Shown here piece by piece: positions 7,626 to 11,066 of a DNA stretch of 11,066 nucleotides (positions within the stretch are counted from its first letter, which is position 1; each line of letters begins with the position of its first letter). The notes under the pieces are model-generated. The model searched no databases, was not told where the DNA came from, and saw only the letters and a program-made list of their open reading frames with translations. The translations under genes and the position numbers were made by a program. The stretch is from an uncultured Pedobacter sp. GTDB taxonomy: Bacteria > Bacteroidota > Bacteroidia > Sphingobacteriales > Sphingobacteriaceae. Location of the stretch: assembly GCA_946478755.1 (NCBI GenBank), contig CAMLDJ010000173.1, positions 1-11,066 on the forward strand. The letters are read 5' to 3'.

Positions 7626-8046
7626 TTAATTCGCTTTAGTTATATTTTTAAATTTTATTATAAACGTAAATCACGATCGTTCTTCTGATCAATGCTCTGA
7701 TTTTATTAAGCTTATTGATCATTATTTTTTTTCCACCCGCTAAAAGCGGCTATCCAACTACCGCCTATTAACCGGTGAAACCAAGCGTGAATATAGATAT
7801 ATTTTAATAACTATAATATATTTAATATAATTTTTTATTAAGTAAACAGAGATATGTTATTATTATCAGTTCAGGAGCATACTTTAAAAGTTTATGGCAT
7901 TTCCTTCCCAAAGGTTAGCTTCTCAACCGCTTCATAAAGGCTGATGATTTGAAGAGAACTGGCTAAGTTTCCATTGATTATAAATAAATTAGCTTTAATT
8001 TGCAGTGCTTATCTCCTAATAAATAAACAAACTCGAAAACAATACC
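7626..8046. promoter_or_regulatory. 421-bp divergent intergenic region between esterase and second ROK gene
   Basis: This gap must hold promoters for both directions. It contains a dyad TGATCAAT (7686-7693) / ATTGATCA (7714-7721) enclosing TTTATTAA (7702-7709). A GC-richer island lies at about 7735-7790 with a CCGCT-AAA-AGCGG hairpin (7737-7749). Further TTATTAA-type elements are TTTTAATAA (7802-7810) and TTTATTAA (7834-7841), with TATATTTA (7817-7824) between them as a possible -7 element. From about 7860 to 7970 GC rises again and both strands have short coding-like frames (7854-7937 plus; 7892-8008 minus). The second ROK gene begins after an A-rich leader (CTAATAAATAAACAAAC) similar to that of the first ROK gene. 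Only the dyad and repeats are direct observations. Confidence 0.5.
7686..7721. promoter_or_regulatory. 8-bp dyad, candidate operator upstream of the esterase
   Basis: TGATCAAT and ATTGATCA form perfect 8-bp arms around a 20-bp spacer that itself contains TTTATTAA and the palindrome AAGCTT. The dyad centre lies about 78 bp upstream of the esterase start, a reasonable place for a repressor or activator site. No T-run follows an arm closely enough to suggest a terminator. Confidence 0.35.
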
Positions 8047-9273
8047 ATGGGTAAAACTTTTTTTGAAGAATTAAACAGTGAAAACATAACTGGTGTAGCC
8101 TATAAAAACGTTAGCCTTAAAAAAAATGTATTGAGTTATTTTGCTAATATAGGCAACGCGACTATTGCAGACCTTTGCAAAGAATTGAACCTCAGTGCGC
8201 CGAAAGTTACAACGCTTTTGGGTGATTTAATACAAGATGGTTTGATTAAAGACTACGGGAAGATCGACTCTACCGGAGGACGTAAACCTAATTTATATGG
8301 ACTCGTTCCCGATTCGGCCTTCTTTATTGGTGTAGACATCAAGCAGAACCACATCAATATCGGCTTATCTGATCTGCAAAAGAATCTGATCAAAGTATCA
8401 GAGAAACTCCCTTATCACCTCGACAACAATAAGGAGTCCCTTGAAGCGCTTTGCGGCCTGATCAATGATTTCCTGAAAGAGCTCCCTACCCCAAGGGAAA
8501 AGATTTTGGGCATCGGCATCAACTTGTCGGGCCGGATCAATTACAATACCGGTTACAGCTATAGTTTTTTCTACTTTAACGAAGAGCCCTTAACAAAAAT
8601 ACTGGAGTCAAAAATAGGCATCCGTATCTTCCTGGAGAACGATTCGAAATCGATGGCCTACGGAGAATTCTGTGCAGGCGTAGTTACCGGCGAAAAGAAT
8701 GTACTGTTCCTTAATCTGGATCATGGCATAGGCCTGGGCATAATGGTTAACGGACAACTTTACTACGGAAAATCCGGTTATTCCGGCGAATTTGGACATA
8801 TCCCTTTATTCAACAACGAGATCATTTGCCATTGCGGAAAAAAAGGCTGTCTGGAAACAGAGGCTTCCGGCTGGGCACTTACCCGGATGTTTAAAGAGCG
8901 CTTACTGGAGGGTTCTTCTTCTAATTTAACACAAAAGATGGCAAACCTGGACGAGTTAAAAATGGAAGACATTATCGAAGCAGCCAATCATGATGATGTA
9001 CTGGCCATAGAGCTGATCGCCAGGATCGGAGAAAATCTGGGCCGCGGCATTGCACTGCTCATTAACTTGTTTAATCCGGAGCTGGTTATCCTTGGCGGAA
9101 GCCTTGCTGCTACCGAAGAATACATCAGGCTTCCTATAAAAAGTGCCATCAACAAATACTCCTTAAGCCTGGTAAACCAGGACACCGTACTGAAGATGTC
9201 TAAGCTGGGCGAACGTGCAGGTATTATCGGTGCATGTCTGCTGGTGCGTAACCGCCTGCTGTCGCTTAACTAA
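8047..9273 (+). CDS. ROK-family transcriptional regulator (second copy)
   Basis: This 408-residue protein is a paralogue of the regulator at 4326-5546, collinear throughout with one extra N-terminal residue and small length changes near 292-303; by eye about two thirds of residues are identical. The winged helix (about 25-86) keeps the recognition segment nearly unchanged (LSAPKVTTLLGDL here, LSVPKVTTLITEL there) and the wing STGGRKPNLYGL. The ROK domain shows NLSGRINY (159-166), LENDSKSMAYGE (196-207), LNLDHGIGLG (222-231), E248 and H251 of ExGH, zinc Cys 261/263/268 in CHCGKKGC, and PELVILGG (344-351). The kinase-type DxGxT loop is again missing (VDIKQNHINIG). It diverges from the esterase gene across 421 bp, so regulation of the esterase and unknown genes is the simplest inference. 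Its stop lies 14 bp before the convergent MBL-rhodanese stop. Confidence 0.94.
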   Translation: MGKTFFEELNSENITGVAYKNVSLKKNVLSYFANIGNATIADLCKELNLSAPKVTTLLGDLIQDGLIKDYGKIDSTGGRKPNLYGLVPDSAFFIGVDIKQNHINIGLSDLQKNLIKVSEKLPYHLDNNKESLEALCGLINDFLKELPTPREKILGIGINLSGRINYNTGYSYSFFYFNEEPLTKILESKIGIRIFLENDSKSMAYGEFCAGVVTGEKNVLFLNLDHGIGLGIMVNGQLYYGKSGYSGEFGHIPLFNNEIICHCGKKGCLETEASGWALTRMFKERLLEGSSSNLTQKMANLDELKMEDIIEAANHDDVLAIELIARIGENLGRGIALLINLFNPELVILGGSLAATEEYIRLPIKSAINKYSLSLVNQDTVLKMSKLGERAGIIGACLLVRNRLLSLN

Positions 9274-9287
9274 AACTTATCTATTAC

Positions 9288-10625
9288 CTATTGAAATTGC
9301 TCGACCGCTTCACTTAGGTCGTAAACCACTGCTTTACGACCTAAAGCATTTGCCAGAATACTGCTACCGGCCGCACTCCTGTAGCCGCCGGCACAATGTA
9401 CCACCACAGGCTTATCAAGCGGAATTCTCCCCGTATTTTCCCTCAGTTCCGCCAGGGGGATGTGGATAGCATGCTTAAATAGGACTGCAGCTTCACCGGC
9501 ATTTCTCACATCAACAACGGTAAATGAGCCTGGATCTTTTTTAAATGCGGACAGCGGCATTTCCGGCATAATTTCCTTTCCTTCGATCGCTATAAATGCA
9601 GCCTCAATAAAAGATTCATAACCAATACTTGCGGTACGCGCAATCAGCTCATGTAAAGTAGCCATATCTGCAGCGCTCAGGTAAAACCGCTCTCCCGGAT
9701 TAAGGATGCTGCCGAGCCAGGTTTCAAACTTCTTGCCCTGCATCAGGTTGATCGCATTTTTTAAATGCCCTTTTTTAAATGTTTCGGCCGTTCTTGCATC
9801 AATAACAAGCAGATTGGGATCCAGTTCGGCGGCGAGCGGATGGTGGAGTATTTTGACCTTAGCGAGCTGTTCTGCAAATCCTACAGCGCCTTTTTGGTTC
9901 AGGTCGACCGCAAAGCCAAAATATTTTGGTATAAAAGGCTGATCCTCCGTCAGCGCTTTCACAAATTCCTCTTCAGACTGCTCCTGTAAAGACCAGTTAC
10001 TCCGTTTTTCGTTTCCAATTGTTCCCGAATTCATGCTGCTTAACGCTTTACCGCATAAAGAACCTGCCCCGTGGGCCGGATAAACGAGAACATCATCAGC
10101 CAGCACCATCAATTTCCTTCGCAGGGAATGGTACATCTGGCGGGCCAGCTCTTCTCTTTTTGCCTGTATGTTCCCCGCTGTCGCTCTGAGATCCGGCCGT
10201 CCACAGTCACCAATAAATAAAGTATCCCCTGTAAAAACAGCAATTTCTTTCCCTTGATGCTCGAGTACGACGGAAATGCTGTCCGGCGAATGCCCCGGTG
10301 TATATAAGCTTTTCAGCCTGATGTCCCCAACATGAAGGACATCACCTTCATCAAAAGCCTGTTGGGGGTAATCAACCCCGGATGAACTGTGCGAATAGAG
10401 CTTTGCCCCGGTAGTTTTATGAATTTCGAGGTGACTGCTCACAAAATCTGCATGAGGATGGGTTTCAATAACCGCGGTAATATCCGCACCAACCTGATTT
10501 GCAAAATCATAATAGGGCTGTGGATTTCGCGAAGGATCGATCAGCACGATCTGTTGCTCCGTTTCATCCCATATGGCATAGCTATAATGCGCCAGGTATT
10601 CATCCTTAAATTGCTCTATTTTCAT
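9288..10625 (-). CDS. MBL-fold hydrolase with two rhodanese domains (persulfide dioxygenase-like)
   Basis: This 445-residue cytoplasmic protein joins a metallo-beta-lactamase fold (about 1-250) to two rhodanese-like domains. Metal-site residues are H56, H58, D60 and H65 in THPHADFVSSH, H112 in TPGHSPDS, D134 in FTGDTLFIGDCGRPDL, and H185 in YPAHGAGS. ETHE1-type persulfide dioxygenases use the corresponding His/His/Asp set for one iron that oxidises glutathione or similar persulfide to sulfite. The first rhodanese domain (about 260-352) has lost its catalytic Cys (FYLSAAD, S317). The second (about 358-445) keeps the active loop HCAGGYRSA with C411. The layout is that of the common bacterial MBL-rhodanese fusion linked to sulfane-sulfur detoxification. 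Upstream lies a YeeE/YedE-like transporter fragment, supporting thiosulfate or sulfane-sulfur metabolism. It is convergent with the second ROK gene, and a perfect inverted repeat lies within its last 20 codons. Start ATG at 10625 follows an A-rich leader. Confidence 0.95.
   Translation of the reverse strand: MKIEQFKDEYLAHYSYAIWDETEQQIVLIDPSRNPQPYYDFANQVGADITAVIETHPHADFVSSHLEIHKTTGAKLYSHSSSGVDYPQQAFDEGDVLHVGDIRLKSLYTPGHSPDSISVVLEHQGKEIAVFTGDTLFIGDCGRPDLRATAGNIQAKREELARQMYHSLRRKLMVLADDVLVYPAHGAGSLCGKALSSMNSGTIGNEKRSNWSLQEQSEEEFVKALTEDQPFIPKYFGFAVDLNQKGAVGFAEQLAKVKILHHPLAAELDPNLLVIDARTAETFKKGHLKNAINLMQGKKFETWLGSILNPGERFYLSAADMATLHELIARTASIGYESFIEAAFIAIEGKEIMPEMPLSAFKKDPGSFTVVDVRNAGEAAVLFKHAIHIPLAELRENTGRIPLDKPVVVHCAGGYRSAAGSSILANALGRKAVVYDLSEAVEQFQ
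9314..9344. repeat. perfect 12-bp inverted repeat at the end of the MBL-rhodanese gene
   Basis: TTAGGTCGTAAA (9314-9325) and TTTACGACCTAA (9333-9344) are exact reverse complements with the 7-nt loop CCACTGC. It lies in codons for LGRKAVVYDL near the C-terminus of the MBL-rhodanese gene and about 40 bp beyond the stop of the convergent second ROK gene. There is no T-run after either arm, so it is not a standard intrinsic terminator, but either transcript could fold it into a strong stem-loop that marks the 3' end. Confidence 0.7.
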
Positions 10626-10766
10626 CAGTATTTATTTGGTTTTATCGGCGATGAAGCTATCAGGTATTTTATTCATTGCTATTTGCAAGTGTAAACTCAT
10701 GATGGCTTCATATATCCTTGTACTTTATCATGACTTGCTGAGATCAATGCTTACACGGCAGGCACA
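10626..10766 (-). promoter_or_regulatory. 141-bp leader between transporter fragment and MBL-rhodanese gene
   Basis: On the minus strand this gap holds a long imperfect hairpin: ATGAAGCCATCA (10711-10700) can pair with TGATAGCTTCAT (10662-10651), 11 of 12 positions, with a 37-nt loop. A small ORF begins exactly at the inner end of the first arm and closes 6 bp before the MBL start. A promoter cannot be pinned down. The combination of hairpin and mini-ORF resembles a regulated leader but may be chance. Confidence 0.4.
10632..10700 (-). CDS. possible 22-residue leader peptide
   Basis: The ATG at 10700 opens a 22-codon frame (MSLHLQIAMNKIPD... ending ADKTK, stop TAA) that ends 6 bp before the MBL-rhodanese start. 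The frame is open 8 codons further upstream without another ATG. Composition looks coding-like, mixing hydrophobic and charged residues with common codons, but it is short and no family is recognised. Its start codon sits at the edge of the hairpin arm, so folding could affect its translation. Alternatives are a gene remnant or chance. Confidence 0.3.
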   Translation of the reverse strand: MSLHLQIAMNKIPDSFIADKTK

Positions 10767-11066
10767 CTAATGAGGCAGTTTGTCTTTGATCAGACCATAC
10801 AAATACGTCCCCCCAAGGGCACCGGCAATGACAATGGCCATTGCCAGGTAGCCGTAGCCCAGGTTCACAAACATCGGGCCCGGGCAAGCGCCTGTTAAAG
10901 CCCAACCCAGCCCAAAGACACTCCCTCCGATCAGGTAACGGGGATAAGCGCCCTCCTTATCTTTAAAAACAACAGGCAGGCCATCCGTATCTTTAAGCTT
11001 TAGCTTTTTGATCAGCCATACGCAAACCACCCCAAGCAGCACTGCGGTACCGATGATACCGTACAT
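10767..11066 (-). CDS. YeeE/YedE-type (DUF6691-like) membrane transporter, C-terminal part
   Basis: The last 99 residues of an integral membrane protein enter from the right edge. Visible are hydrophobic segments at about 2-20, 44-66 and 72-93, separated by a charged loop (KKLKLKDTDGL). GACPGP (59-64) carries the Cys conserved in YeeE/YedE transporters, which bring thiosulfate into the cell. An ATG happens to sit exactly at the edge; members of this short half-transporter family normally have another 35-40 residues and a further membrane segment before a HMYG-like motif, so the true start is probably outside the window. In Bacteroidota such half-size genes commonly come in pairs, so a partner gene is expected further right. 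The MBL-rhodanese gene follows on the same strand, which fits uptake plus oxidation of reduced sulfur. Confidence 0.85.
   Translation of the reverse strand: MYGIIGTAVLLGVVCVWLIKKLKLKDTDGLPVVFKDKEGAYPRYLIGGSVFGLGWALTGACPGPMFVNLGYGYLAMAIVIAGALGGTYLYGLIKDKLPH

Noticed and set aside
7737..7749. CCGCT-AAA-AGCGG hairpin as an intrinsic terminator
   Set aside because: The T-run precedes the stem on the plus strand and no U-run follows it on either strand; it also lies upstream of both genes rather than at an end.
7670..7771. Open plus-strand frame encoding a very hydrophobic 33-residue stretch (IVLLINALILLSLLIII)
   Set aside because: No start codon, and T-rich DNA encodes Ile/Leu/Phe by default; it overlaps the dyad region.
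10767..11066. ATG at the right edge as the true start of the transporter gene
   Set aside because: The family normally has a further N-terminal segment before MYGIIG, so the gene is treated as cut by the window edge.

Overview
The window looks like a chromosomal segment of a Bacteroidota bacterium, most likely a Sphingobacteriaceae (Pedobacter-like) species. The reasons are moderate GC genes separated by very AT-rich gaps, start codons preceded by A-rich leaders instead of Shine-Dalgarno sequences, a lipoprotein signal with a Bacteroidota-type polar tail, secreted carbohydrate enzymes with AQ-type signal cleavage sites, and gene content typical of glycan foragers. The assignment is an inference from style and content; no RNA gene or marker gene is present.

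Left part (1-5546): three minus-strand genes for exported proteins read away from a divergent plus-strand regulator. In transcription order they are a GH20 beta-N-acetylhexosaminidase (4183-2294), a lipoprotein of the phosphodiester glycosidase (NAGPA/PF09992) family (2172-1162) and a secreted FAD-dependent oxidoreductase that runs off the left edge (1128-1). The regulator is a ROK-family repressor-type protein (4326-5546). The logical reading is an inducible set for N-acetylhexosamine-containing glycans, possibly including sugar-1-phosphodiester caps.

Middle part (5548-9273): the same plan is repeated. Two minus-strand genes, a secreted alpha/beta-hydrolase esterase (7625-6828) and a secreted 397-residue protein of unknown function (6741-5548), read away from a second, closely related ROK regulator (8047-9273). 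The two ROK proteins match along their whole length, including the DNA-recognition helix, so the modules are probably duplicated and could cross-regulate. AT-rich divergent gaps carry repeated TTATTAA-type sites and dyads that are operator candidates.

Right part (9288-11066): a separate sulfur block on the minus strand. A YeeE/YedE-type (DUF6691-like) membrane transporter fragment enters from the right edge. It is followed by a 141-bp leader with a hairpin and a possible 22-codon ORF, then a metallo-beta-lactamase/double-rhodanese protein of the persulfide dioxygenase type. Together they suggest thiosulfate or sulfane-sulfur import and oxidation.

The most interesting small-scale signals are a perfect 12-bp inverted repeat inside the end of the MBL-rhodanese gene, a duplicated translation-start region that creates a 15-codon ORF overlapping the unknown gene by ATGA, a 9-bp tandem repeat in the FAD gene, and the leader ORF plus hairpin ahead of the MBL gene. 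No mobile element, CRISPR array, tRNA or rRNA was seen.
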